DNA of 64,000 nt, from NCBI RefSeq assembly GCF_030816195.1, contig NZ_JAUSXS010000001.1:1015501-1079500 (forward strand). Direction: 5' to 3'. The notes beneath the pieces were generated by a model. The model was not told where the DNA came from. It ran no database searches and worked only from the letters and a program-made list of their open reading frames with translations. Of the stretch, positions 1 through 7,745 are shown one piece after another; within the stretch, counting starts at the first letter, position 1; every line of letters begins with the position of its first letter. The DNA is from Pseudomonas sp. W4I3. Lineage in GTDB: Bacteria; Pseudomonadota; Gammaproteobacteria; Pseudomonadales; Pseudomonadaceae. The translations under genes and the position numbers were made by a program.

Positions 1-966
1 CCAGGAGAGGAGGGCGGATATATAGTACCGTACCTACCTCCTCAACGCATAGAACCTCGAAATCATAAAGTGTTAGAAAAAGAAGATTTTTTTCAACTCC
101 CTAAAGTATCTAATAACAATGTCGTAGGTGTGTCTGCTTCAGTACCGAGGGGCTCTATCACAGGCGTATGTGGTGTTTCAGGTTCAGGTAAGTCTTCATT
201 CGCGTCCGCTATATCCCAATCCTTGCCACAAGTTAATTACGTATCACAAAAACAAATGCGCGGAAATATTAGATCAACAATTTCAACCGCGTTAGATTTG
301 AGTGGCACGATTGCAAGCATTTACTCAAAGAATACGGGTGCGTCCAAAGAGTTATTCCTCCTGCAGCCAGGTAAACCCGGTTGCTGCGATGAATGTGGAG
401 GCACAGGCGTTATTGAGTTCACGAGAACCTTCGAAAAAACCGTAAAAATTTCATGCCCGACTTGTGAAGGTGCGTTGTTCTCAAATAAAGTTGATGATAT
501 CTGTATGTCAGGATTGAATATTAAGGATTTCTATTTTAGTGCTCTTCATTCTTTGCCAAAGGAGCTTGTAGGGCAAAGTAAGAAAATTGCAAGCATTGTA
601 GGAATATCCGAAGCGCTAGGAATATCTCATCTAAGCGTAAGCAGAAAAATTGGAAGCTTGTCCGGTGGCGAATCTCGCCGAGTTAAACTATTACAGGCGT
701 TAGTCTCACCAAATAAAGAGAAAACTCTAATTATAGATGAGCCTGGAGCAGGCCTTGACAGGCTATCTGCAATAAATGCTATACGCCATATACATCAGTA
801 TGCCGAACGCTTTAAGGCGATTTTGGTCATTGACCATAAGCCTGAAATCCTGAATGAATGTGATTATCTACTGGAATTTGGGCCGGGAGCGGGGCCTGAT
901 GGCGGAAAAGTAGTATATTTTGGGCCTCCGGTGTACAACAGATTAATAGGCGGCCAACAAGACTGA
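1..966 (+). CDS. UvrA-like ABC ATPase, 3' part (cut by window start)
   Basis: The reading frame is open from base 1, so the gene begins upstream of the window. What is visible is one ATP-binding half of the UvrA type. It has a Walker A (GVSGSGKSS) near visible residue 60, a zinc-finger pair (CDECGGTG and CPTCEG), the ABC signature LSGGESRR and Walker B LIIDEPGAGLD. The CX2C...CX2C insertion between Walker A and the signature is characteristic of the C-terminal half of UvrA. The rest does not look like housekeeping UvrA, and the gene is clearly more AT-rich than the chromosome to the right. It lies in an island bounded by recombinases and tRNA-Thr. Stand-alone UvrA paralogues occur in resistance, biosynthetic and mobile contexts; the substrate here is unknown. 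The family call is firm, the function is not. Confidence 0.85.
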   Translation, partial: PGEEGGYIVPYLPPQRIEPRNHKVLEKEDFFQLPKVSNNNVVGVSASVPRGSITGVCGVSGSGKSSFASAISQSLPQVNYVSQKQMRGNIRSTISTALDLSGTIASIYSKNTGASKELFLLQPGKPGCCDECGGTGVIEFTRTFEKTVKISCPTCEGALFSNKVDDICMSGLNIKDFYFSALHSLPKELVGQSKKIASIVGISEALGISHLSVSRKIGSLSGGESRRVKLLQALVSPNKEKTLIIDEPGAGLDRLSAINAIRHIHQYAERFKAILVIDHKPEILNECDYLLEFGPGAGPDGGKVVYFGPPVYNRLIGGQQD

Positions 967-975
967 ATAAATAGA

Positions 976-1002
976 TCTGCGGGGCCTAATCAGCCCCGCA
1001 GA
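976..1002. terminator. Hairpin between convergent genes
   Basis: A perfect 10-bp inverted repeat (TCTGCGGGGC, 7-nt loop, GCCCCGCAGA) lies between the UvrA-like gene and the convergent small ORF. The stop codon of the minus-strand gene falls in the loop. There is no clear U-tract on either side, so terminator function is inferred from position and stability. Confidence 0.5.
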
Positions 1003-1304
1003 GCTCGACTTTCAGTTTCCTGCGCTTTACAGTTTTTGAAAACCCATGAAGCTTTTAGACGCCTTGCGAGCAGCCGAATGGTAAGTAGATAGTAATAACG
1101 CGTCGATTCACTACGCCCGTATAGGCGATTGTTGAGAAACCATACCATATGCTTTTTCTGCCAAGCCCAAGGCGTATCTCGCTGCCAGCGCTCTGCGATT
1201 TCAGATTGAATCAGCTTCGCCTGACGCAAATGGCGTTTGCGCGTTGCGTGCGATCCGGTCAGGACGCCGGTCAGAAACAATTCCATATCGAAGGGCTTAC
1301 TCAT
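990..1304 (-). CDS. Small protein partner of the upstream tyrosine recombinase
   Basis: A basic 104-residue protein with no recognised catalytic motif. Its start overlaps the stop of the recombinase gene by 4 bp (ATGA), so the two are probably translationally coupled. From memory, pseudomonad islands often carry a short basic ORF directly after this type of integrase; a role as a recombinase accessory (directionality or DNA-binding factor) is only a guess. The arginine- and tryptophan-rich composition fits a nucleic-acid binder. The ORF is supported by the coupling and the downstream hairpin. Confidence 0.6.
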   Translation of the reverse strand: MSKPFDMELFLTGVLTGSHATRKRHLRQAKLIQSEIAERWQRDTPWAWQKKHMVWFLNNRLYGRSESTRYYYLLTIRLLARRLKASWVFKNCKAQETESRALRG

Positions 1305-2281
1305 GTCAGTCCTCCGATGTAGGCAGCGACCACATCAATCCTACCGTGCCCCAGCTCATAGCCGATTTGGCTTCGTGCTTCATAATCAAGACGCGGATCC
1401 ATCTGGCGGCATTGACCACCGTTGATAGGGGCGCCGTGTTGGGTGATTTGCTCGTAGCGCTCACATGCGTAAGCCGCTCGTAATTCATGGAAACCTTTGA
1501 GGTTGTATGCATGGAGAATGTCCCGCGCAGGGCGGACTATTTCCTGTAGAACGTTGAAGTAACTTTCGTGTGGCGCAATCAGGTTGCGGCTACCCGCAGG
1601 CGACACCTGCTTCGCAAATCCAAGCGATACTCGAACTTGCTCGTCCATCGTAATCCAGCGGGGTGCCGATGCACCGACACGGCCGCCTTTGGTGCCGTCT
1701 TGGACGTTGATCTCGCCGAATTCTCTAGCCTCCCGACTTAGCCGTGGTAGATCCGCCAAGATGGCCTCACGCAATCGCATGCCGGTGGCTCGCGCCAATA
1801 GAACGATAGCGGCGGCCCTTAGCTGATGATGGCTGCAAAGCGCATCGACGATCTGTCGAACCTGTCCGTGGTCCTGGCCCTGCGGCACCGAGTGCCGAAC
1901 CCCGGTGCGCTGCATACCCAACGCCTTGCTCGGACTTGGCAATTTCACGCACTGATCACCGCGAAGCGCCGCCATGGTCCTGTTAACGCTGGATAGCCGA
2001 TTTTGCGCGGTGCTGATGGCGAGGTCACCGAGTCCAACTAGGTTACGGAGATACGCTGCATAGTTAGCCAACACCTTCCGATCAACCTTTCGCGCATCAT
2101 TGATACCGGGCCCCTGCTCGGATCGGCACCACTTCACAAATGCCTGCCACCGATCAGAATGCGCCTTGACCGTGCCGTAATGGCCACCGCCGAACATGTT
2201 TTTCAATGCCTGCGGCCCTGCGTAGCTCATTTGCCTGCCGTAGCCGAAATTTCGGCCATCGCGTCTATCCACCAATGCCAT
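1301..2281 (-). CDS. Tyrosine recombinase / integrase-domain protein
   Basis: A 326-residue site-specific recombinase. The catalytic arginine is in ATGMRLREA, the second box is GFHELRAAYA (HxLR), and the C-terminus has GHGRIDVVAAYIGG, which supplies the last histidine and the nucleophilic tyrosine. The N-terminal part before the first box would be the core-binding domain. An in-frame ATG exists 45 bp upstream, but the start at 2281 is preferred because GAGGTGA lies about 6 bp before it and the protein then begins MALVDRRDGRNFGYGRQ, as I recall for relatives in Pseudomonas islands. It is followed by a 4-bp overlapping small gene. It differs from the P4-type integrase at the tRNA, so this island end carries two recombinase modules. 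Confidence 0.8.
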   Translation of the reverse strand: MALVDRRDGRNFGYGRQMSYAGPQALKNMFGGGHYGTVKAHSDRWQAFVKWCRSEQGPGINDARKVDRKVLANYAAYLRNLVGLGDLAISTAQNRLSSVNRTMAALRGDQCVKLPSPSKALGMQRTGVRHSVPQGQDHGQVRQIVDALCSHHQLRAAAIVLLARATGMRLREAILADLPRLSREAREFGEINVQDGTKGGRVGASAPRWITMDEQVRVSLGFAKQVSPAGSRNLIAPHESYFNVLQEIVRPARDILHAYNLKGFHELRAAYACERYEQITQHGAPINGGQCRQMDPRLDYEARSQIGYELGHGRIDVVAAYIGGLT

Positions 2282-2706
2282 CTCAGTCACCTCATCTCCC
2301 GTTCTCCGATATTCGCCCCACGTCATCCCGCCATGAATGCTGAGTGTTATCAGGGATCAAGGCCCCTGCGACCTGTGAGGGTTGTCCACTAACGCGGGAC
2401 TGGCGGCTCTTTACGACCGGGAGCTTGGGCATCTCATGATCAGGCCTCCTGAGCACTTCCGAAGAAGTGGGCGGGTGGAGGCTGCACTGGCTGACGAGAC
2501 TAGCGCCGCGAGATCCTGAGTCAGGTGAAGGCAGTGAAGCGATGACTGGGGCATGCCTGACTGTCAGTCAGGTGCCGTCCGTTCCGTGGGCTGCGGCACC
2601 ATCATCTGCATCGCTGTTGCTGGTGACTCCGGTGTTTGTCACGCCGATTGTCACGAGGGGGAATGCTGCAAAGCCTTGTATGACGTGGCTTGCAGCAGTG
2701 GTACGA

Positions 2707-2741
2707 GCGCCCGTCTCTTTCCGGAAGAAAGAGACGGGCGC
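2707..2741. repeat. Perfect 15-bp inverted repeat
   Basis: The arms are GCGCCCGTCTCTTTC and its exact complement, separated by the 5-nt loop CGGAA. No U-tract follows on either strand. It could be a terminator relic, a structured attachment or transfer site, or a repetitive palindrome. Confidence 0.8.
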
Positions 2742-2979
2742 AGGTTGGCGCAGTGAAATGGCCAAGCGGATAGGCTGCTGCAGGGCAGCTATGAAAGGGA
2801 ATGAGTTGCCGCAGCGGGCACACTGGTAAAGGTAGGCATCCATCACATCGCTGTGACCGTGCGAGCCGCCGGACGCTAATCGCACTTTGGGAGAACCACC
2901 ACGGTGTGGCGTAGCCTTAAAGGTTCTGGCTACCTGGGTTGCTGTCAAAGACAGCGCTTTGCCCGATCTTTTCTACGCC

Positions 2980-3045
2980 TGTGGATAATTCGGGTCAAGG
3001 CTCGAATTTTCGGGAGCTCTGCGGCTGTGGATGAAATTATCCACC
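2980..3045. other. Cluster of DnaA-box-like 9-mers
   Basis: A perfect TTATCCACA (minus strand, 2980-2988) is followed by the one-mismatch sites TCATCCACA (minus, 3026-3034) and TTATCCACC (plus, 3037-3045) within 66 bp. Next to them is the palindrome CCACCGGTGG. This could be a remnant of an element's replication or control region. No replication gene is visible, so the role is speculative. Confidence 0.35.
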
Positions 3046-3102
3046 GGTGGAAATCAGTGGTTTTCCACCGACAGTTGCGTGGGCTTTAGATTTTTTAAGT
3101 GA

Positions 3103-3147
3103 GGTCCATCCAAGCAGGGCGGCTTTGCAGCCCTGCTTGGATGGACC
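3103..3147. repeat. Perfect 18-bp inverted repeat
   Basis: Two exactly complementary 18-nt arms (3103-3120 and 3130-3147) flank a 9-nt loop. It lies just downstream of the minus-strand membrane-protein gene, so it may terminate that transcript, although no U-tract is obvious. It is longer than an ordinary terminator stem. Confidence 0.75.
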
Positions 3148-3174
3148 CGCGTGGCAGAGCAGATTGCGAGAGTC

Positions 3175-3504
3175 TTACGGATGTACGCTTGCTTTACTGC
3201 GGCACTTTAAAAGCCAAAGCAGTGTCAGCACGGTCGGCCAAAACAACGTGTTGAGAACGTCGTGAGCGCTTGCCTGCCAGCGCCAGTATCCGAAGCTTCC
3301 AATATCGTCTCGCCGATCTACCCACTCGCCAGCACACGCAATGATGAAAACAACCAGCCAGCCAAGGTATGGCCTGAATCGTCGGGTGCCGACGATCAAC
3401 GTTAAATAGATCGCCATGCCCAAATAAATATGCAGCGCGTCTTTTGATAGTCCGGTTGCCGACACAATGGCGAGCTTGATGCTTTGTGCGGTTGAGATAT
3501 CCAT
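3175..3504 (-). CDS. Small integral membrane protein, unknown function
   Basis: A 109-residue protein with about three hydrophobic segments: IYLGMAIYLTLIVG near residues 26-39, LGWLVVFIIACAGEWVD near 47-63, and LFWPTVLTLLWLL near 87-99. It starts one base after the integrase stop and has a strong GAGGAG ribosome site 9 bp upstream, so it is probably co-transcribed with the integrase. I do not recognise a characterised family. A membrane cargo protein of the island is the simplest reading. Confidence 0.6.
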   Translation of the reverse strand: MDISTAQSIKLAIVSATGLSKDALHIYLGMAIYLTLIVGTRRFRPYLGWLVVFIIACAGEWVDRRDDIGSFGYWRWQASAHDVLNTLFWPTVLTLLWLLKCRSKASVHP

Positions 3505-3505
3505 A

Positions 3506-4840
3506 TCAATTTCTCCTCTCTGCGCCAGTGCCAGGCTTCGCCTTCATCCGAGTAACGTTAACTCCAATCTGGTTGGCGAATTCGTGTGGAGTGACATGCT
3601 CCTGCCGGTTGGTCTCCAGGTACCGGCTCCACCAGTTCATGATCAGCCTGCGCTCCTCGATGAACTCGGCCTTGTGGATGTAAGCGGCGCGGACGTTGTT
3701 GCGCTCCTTGTGGCTCATCTGCCGCTCGATGGCTGTCTCCGACCACAATCCTGACTCAATCAGCGCGCTACAGGCCATCGAACGAAACCCATGCCCGCAG
3801 ATATCGGTTTTGGTGTCGTATCCCATCGTCCGTAGCGCGTTGTTCACGGTATTTTCGGACATCGGTTTCCAGGGCTTGGCATCGCCTGCAAACACCAGGT
3901 CGAACTTACCGGTGAGGGCGTGGATCTGTTCAAGCAAGGCCACAGCTTGCGGTGATAAGGGTACAAGGTGGATATCCCCTGCCATCTTCGTACCCCTTGT
4001 GGAAAAGGGTACTCCCTCCAACGCGGGTCGAGTGTCCGGTATCTCCCAGGTGCCGCGCTTGAGGTCGAACTCGCTCCAGCGTGCGAAACGCAGCTCGCTG
4101 GATCGTACAAACACATGCAGCGACAGCATCACCGTCAGGCGAGTAAGTGCGCGGCCTTTATAGGTATCGATCCGCTCCTGCAGTTCCGGCAGTCGCGATA
4201 AGGGTAGAGCGGGGCGATGTACCACCCGCGGGGCTTTGATCGAGCCTTCGAGATCGTAAGCAGGGTTTATGGTGATAAGTCGGAGGCGCTTTGCCTCGCG
4301 CATGATGCTCTGCAGGTAGTTTTGTACCCTTAAAGCAACGTCGATCGTTCCGCGCTTCTTGATCGCTTCTAAGGGCTGCATGAGGTCATGGGTATCGAGG
4401 TCGACAATGGCGCGGGCGCCGATCAGCGGGAACACGTGGGTTTTGAGGCGACTCATCACGGTCTTGGAATGGCCTGGTGCCCACTTGGCCGACATTTCCG
4501 TATGCCAGTCGTGCGCAACGCTTTCAAAGGTTCTGCCTTTGATTACGGCTTCCGCCTTGGCTTGGTGCTTGGTCTCTATAGGATCAACGCCATCCGCCAG
4601 CATTCGCTTAACTTCCAAGCGCTTGCGGCGCGCATCGGCGAGGCCAATGACGGGGTAGTTGCCGAACGAGGTCAGTCCTTCGCGTCCGTCAGGTTTGACG
4701 TAACGGAGCCGCCAGCCTTTGCGGCCATTGGGTTGGACTAGGAGGTAGAGGCCATCGCCGTCGAAAAGCTTGTAGGCGTGGTCTGTAGGTTTTGCCAAGC
4801 GGCAAGCTGCGTCGGAGAGCGGAGCTGTGGTGCGCGACAT
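3506..4840 (-). CDS. P4-type tyrosine integrase of the tRNA-Thr island
   Basis: A 444-residue integrase with the N-terminal domain of P4-like enzymes (formerly DUF4102; GDGLYLLVQPNGRKGWRLRY). A SAM-like core-binding segment and a C-terminal catalytic domain follow. Catalytic motifs visible are RSSELRFARW (Arg), GHGFRSMA (HxxR) and MSHKERNNVRAAYIH (His and nucleophile Tyr). The gene starts about 170 bp from the 3' end of tRNA-Thr and reads away from it, the usual arrangement for islands that integrate into a tRNA 3' end. Motifs AAGGGTA(C/G) recur through the gene and its 5' flank. It appears intact. The far attachment site is not in the window. Confidence 0.9.
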   Translation of the reverse strand: MSRTTAPLSDAACRLAKPTDHAYKLFDGDGLYLLVQPNGRKGWRLRYVKPDGREGLTSFGNYPVIGLADARRKRLEVKRMLADGVDPIETKHQAKAEAVIKGRTFESVAHDWHTEMSAKWAPGHSKTVMSRLKTHVFPLIGARAIVDLDTHDLMQPLEAIKKRGTIDVALRVQNYLQSIMREAKRLRLITINPAYDLEGSIKAPRVVHRPALPLSRLPELQERIDTYKGRALTRLTVMLSLHVFVRSSELRFARWSEFDLKRGTWEIPDTRPALEGVPFSTRGTKMAGDIHLVPLSPQAVALLEQIHALTGKFDLVFAGDAKPWKPMSENTVNNALRTMGYDTKTDICGHGFRSMACSALIESGLWSETAIERQMSHKERNNVRAAYIHKAEFIEERRLIMNWWSRYLETNRQEHVTPHEFANQIGVNVTRMKAKPGTGAERRN

Positions 4841-4854
4841 AAGGGTACTCCCTT
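4841..4854. promoter_or_regulatory. Inverted repeat at the integrase start
   Basis: AAGGG-TACT-CCCTT lies immediately before the integrase start codon, where a ribosome site or operator would be. The half-site AAGGGTA recurs at 3957, 4005, 4324 (inverted), about 4199 and about 4883 (inverted). A self-binding site or operator is possible but unproven. Confidence 0.35.
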
Positions 4855-4942
4855 TTATCGAAGTGACCTGTATCCCAAACTCTACCCTTAAAACGGTTGG
4901 AATCCACCAGTTTCTGACGGAAATCGATGGAACGCCAAAACG

Positions 4943-4969
4943 AAAAAACCCGCCAGAAGGCGGGTTTTT
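4943..4969 (-). terminator. Rho-independent terminator of tRNA-Thr
   Basis: The stem CCCGCC/GGCGGG with loop AGAA is flanked by six A and five T, so it can act on both strands. On the minus strand it ends the tRNA-Thr transcript about 45 bp past the tRNA. Confidence 0.8.
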
Positions 4970-4973
4970 CGGG

Positions 4974-5007
4974 GGTTCCAGAGATTTTGAAAGCCTTCTC
5001 TGGAACC
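4974..5007. repeat. 11-bp inverted repeat between tRNA and integrase
   Basis: GGTTCCAGAGA and its exact complement are separated by 12 bp, 6 bp from the tRNA 3' end. The position suits an integrase-binding or attachment-site element, or a processing hairpin in the tRNA trailer. The choice cannot be made from sequence alone. Confidence 0.5.
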
Positions 5008-5012
5008 TTGTA

Positions 5013-5088
<76 letters not shown>

Positions 5089-5102
5089 GTGTTAGGGCGA
5101 CG

Positions 5103-5130
5103 ATTATAGCGATTGAAAAGGTTCTGTAAA
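5103..5130 (-). promoter_or_regulatory. Sigma70 promoter of tRNA-Thr
   Basis: On the minus strand TTTACA, a 16-bp spacer and a perfect TATAAT lie upstream of the tRNA. The expected start is about 8 bp before the tRNA 5' end. Confidence 0.75.
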
Positions 5131-5416
5131 CCCCTGAATTCTGACTATTTTTGCAAACGCTGAGGTTTTCCACGCTCACGGTGTTTTCTGCACATTCTGA
5201 CCGCCTCAAAACATCCCAAAAAAGATTCGAAAAAAAGCCATTAAATTGACTTATAACCGTTCATCTAAAAATCAATCCACTAAAACATCAAAATAATGAC
5301 ACTCGTCACCCGTTGTCACAGAATGCCCAAACAAAGGGCGCCTATAAAAAGACCTGCGGTGAGTACCCGCGCTTGCCGAGCTTCACGTCTTTGAGCTGCG
5401 TCGTGAGGAGCAGGCT

Positions 5417-6316
5417 ATGAGCCTTGGTAAAGAAATCCTGGCGTTGTTCGGCAAAGACGTCACCCATGATGCCGACGGCATCAATGCTCGAATGCACTTT
5501 TTTGGAAGTGTCCCTGAAGAATCCCATCAGCGTCTTCAACCGTTGAATACCCCTGTGTTGCGTCCAAAAATAGTGGCGCTGGTGTCTATCAATGGCGGGG
5601 TCGGCCGCAGCACGTTGGTCACTGCGTTGAGCAGCGGTTTGCAGCGCCATGGTGAGTCGGTGGTGGCGCTGGATCTGGACCCGCAGAATGCCTTGCACCA
5701 TCACTTTGGCGTCAGTTCCACCTTGCCGGGCCTCGGGCGTACCAGCCTGGAGCATGGCCAATGGGGCGCGCTGCAGCAGTTAGGGTTTGCCGGTTGCCAG
5801 GTGATCACCTTCGGCGATGTCGATATCCAGCAGCAGGAGAACCTGGAGCGTTGGCTCAAGCATGAGCCCGATTGGCTGGCGCAGCGTCTTGCCTCATTGG
5901 GCTTGAGCGAGCGGCAGACGGTGATTATCGACACTCCCGCCGGTAATAATGTCTATTTCCATCAGGCACTGAGCGTCGCCGATGTGGTGCTGGTCATTGT
6001 GCAGCCGGACGCTGCGTGCCTGGGCACGCTGGACCATTTGGACATGCTGCTCGCCCCGCATCTCGAGGGCCAACGCCCACCCGTTGTGCAGGTGGTGGTC
6101 AACCAGGTGGATGAAAGTAATGCTTTCAGCCTGGATATGCTTGAGGCGTTCAAGCAACGGCTTGGCAAAGAACCGCTGGAGGTGCATCGCGACATGGCGA
6201 TCAACGAGGCGTTGGCCTTTGCCGCCGATCCGCTGGATAACGTCACGCAACGGCTCGCCAGTGACGATATCAATGAGCTGTGCCTGCTGTTAAAGGCGCC
6301 GAAAAAAATCGCTTGA
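5417..6316 (+). CDS. bcsQ: BcsQ/WssA-type MinD-like ATPase, orphan
   Basis: A 299-residue SIMIBI-class protein of the YhjQ/BcsQ family, which helps place the cellulose synthase complex at the cell pole. The P-loop near residues 57-66 reads NGGVGRST rather than KGGxGKST; E. coli BcsQ also has a degenerate loop. It is followed by LDLDPQNALHHHF and IIDTPAGNN. A family-atypical 50-residue N-terminal extension precedes the P-loop. The start has GAGGAG 6 bp upstream. No bcsA or other cellulose gene follows; the next gene is an opposite-strand methyltransferase. From memory, wssA heads a ten-gene cellulose operon in P. fluorescens SBW25 near the same his/hut neighbourhood, so this may be what remains after operon loss. 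A weak hairpin (6306-6327) overlaps the stop. Confidence 0.8.
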   Translation: MSLGKEILALFGKDVTHDADGINARMHFFGSVPEESHQRLQPLNTPVLRPKIVALVSINGGVGRSTLVTALSSGLQRHGESVVALDLDPQNALHHHFGVSSTLPGLGRTSLEHGQWGALQQLGFAGCQVITFGDVDIQQQENLERWLKHEPDWLAQRLASLGLSERQTVIIDTPAGNNVYFHQALSVADVVLVIVQPDAACLGTLDHLDMLLAPHLEGQRPPVVQVVVNQVDESNAFSLDMLEAFKQRLGKEPLEVHRDMAINEALAFAADPLDNVTQRLASDDINELCLLLKAPKKIA

Positions 6317-6557
6317 AAGCGCGATTTATACGGTTTATGCCAGACGCTTATGCACAATTGGTTGGCAACGGTTGTCACGAAACGGCTAATTTGTGGAGCC
6401 GTTCTCAACACGTCGCAACTGCCTGTTTTGTGTGCATTTTATTTTATGAACAAAAAATGACCAGCGCGGCTTTCAGGCTCTAACGCTGATGGCTACAGCC
6501 CCTTTGAAGATTTCATCAACAGAGTTATCCACAGGCAGCTGTAGGATATTTCGCCCT

Positions 6558-7745
6558 TTAATCGCGCTGGGCCAGCACCATCAAGTTGCGTGGGGTGAGG
6601 GTCGGCTCACAGAAGCTGCCTAGCTCGACGTCGTAGCCTTGCTCCATCAGGAACAAAGCCCGATCCAGCACCAGCCATATTTCCAGCGGGCGGCGAAACA
6701 GGCCTCGCACCAGTTCCAGGTTTCGCACTTCGGCCAGGCGACGCCAGCCGTGTGCTTCCAGCGCTCCCCAATCCTGTTCGCCTATGGATAAGCCCTTGAG
6801 GCTTGCCAGCTCTCGGCAATAGTCCGCGAAAGGTTTATCCAGCCAGCGTGTGGGCAAGGACGGCGTGGGCAGGTATTCGTCGCAACCCCGCAACTGCCGT
6901 TGCAACCGGTCGAAGCCCAGACGCCGGGCCATGGAGGTATCGCGTTGCTGGCGTATTCGGTTGCCGGCAGTGACGGTTTCGCTCAGCGGCAGGCCCAGGT
7001 CATCCACTGACAATTGCAGGGCTGATGCGCGCGCGGTCGCGGACAGCGCTTGATAGCGGTCGGCGCCGATGCGGTTGTAGCAGCACGGCGCCAGCGCCAG
7101 TTGCTTGCAGCCGGCAGCGCTGGCCAGGTGCAGCAAGCGCACGTGCAGATCGCCGCAGGCATGCAGGGCGATGGGTGTGTGGTCGGGGGTGATCGTTACA
7201 TCGGCCATTACGTCTTGCAGGCGATGGGTGACGGGCAGACCGTGGTGTTCGCTCAAGGCTTTGCCCGAGGCAATCAGCGCCGGGTCGTATTCCAGGCAGG
7301 TCAGTTGCTGGCCGGGTTGCAGCAGGCGCCGTCCGAGGTGGCCTTTGCCGGCGCACCAGTCCAGCCAGTGGTTGGCCGTGGTGGCAAAATTCAGCGCGGC
7401 GCCGAAGGCTTCGATTTGCTGCCATTTGCGGCCCGGAACGTCGACATCCAGACGGTGGCGAGCCGGTGTAAGTAGGTGTGTCGGCAACTTATCCACAGCG
7501 CCAAGCTGCAGCGCCTGGGCGGCCAGGTGTGGAAAAGGCGCGGGAGCCGGCAGGTCGTAAGGGTGGTTGTGACTGGCTTCGGCATCCTCCAGCGAGCGCT
7601 GGCGTAACCAGTGCGCCAACGCGGGATGCTCGGCTTCCCAGGGTAATTGCAGATGGGTAAAGGGCCGTGGTCGCCACAGCCCTTGGTGCTCGGTCAGAAA
7701 CGCATCCAGTGCCTGGAAGCGTGCCTCAACGTCCCTGGCACGCAT
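6558..7745 (-). CDS. SAM-dependent methyltransferase (Methyltransf_32-like)
   Basis: A 395-residue predicted methyltransferase. The Rossmann glycine loop is WLDWCAGKGHLGRR near residues 128-141, followed by the acidic turn CLEYDPALI. Further on are ALHACGDLH and LALAPCCYNR, which resemble the METTL25/Methyltransf_32 group acting on RNA or protein. The substrate is unknown. The start codon lies 20 bp inside the 3' end of the permease gene upstream, so it is the last gene of the amino-acid transporter operon. No functional link to transport is evident. Confidence 0.75.
   Translation of the reverse strand: MRARDVEARFQALDAFLTEHQGLWRPRPFTHLQLPWEAEHPALAHWLRQRSLEDAEASHNHPYDLPAPAPFPHLAAQALQLGAVDKLPTHLLTPARHRLDVDVPGRKWQQIEAFGAALNFATTANHWLDWCAGKGHLGRRLLQPGQQLTCLEYDPALIASGKALSEHHGLPVTHRLQDVMADVTITPDHTPIALHACGDLHVRLLHLASAAGCKQLALAPCCYNRIGADRYQALSATARASALQLSVDDLGLPLSETVTAGNRIRQQRDTSMARRLGFDRLQRQLRGCDEYLPTPSLPTRWLDKPFADYCRELASLKGLSIGEQDWGALEAHGWRRLAEVRNLELVRGLFRRPLEIWLVLDRALFLMEQGYDVELGSFCEPTLTPRNLMVLAQRD

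Larger units (their letters stand above)
2282..3174. other. Gene-poor island segment
   Basis: About 890 bp without a convincing gene. ORFs of 120 codons (+, 2467-2829) and 126 codons (-, 2568-2948) overlap each other and run across a perfect hairpin, so neither is called. The segment holds two long perfect inverted repeats (listed separately) and three DnaA-box-like 9-mers near 2980-3045. Confidence 0.6.

Noticed and set aside
2568..2948. 126-codon minus-strand ORF in the island gap
   Set aside because: It contains one CxxC (CARCG) and could be a small protein, but it crosses a perfect 15-bp hairpin, overlaps an equally long opposite ORF and has no clear ribosome site.
6525..6533. Perfect DnaA box TTATCCACA downstream of bcsQ
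   Set aside because: A single 9-mer, with another inside the methyltransferase gene at 7489; no cluster, AT-rich tract or replication gene nearby.
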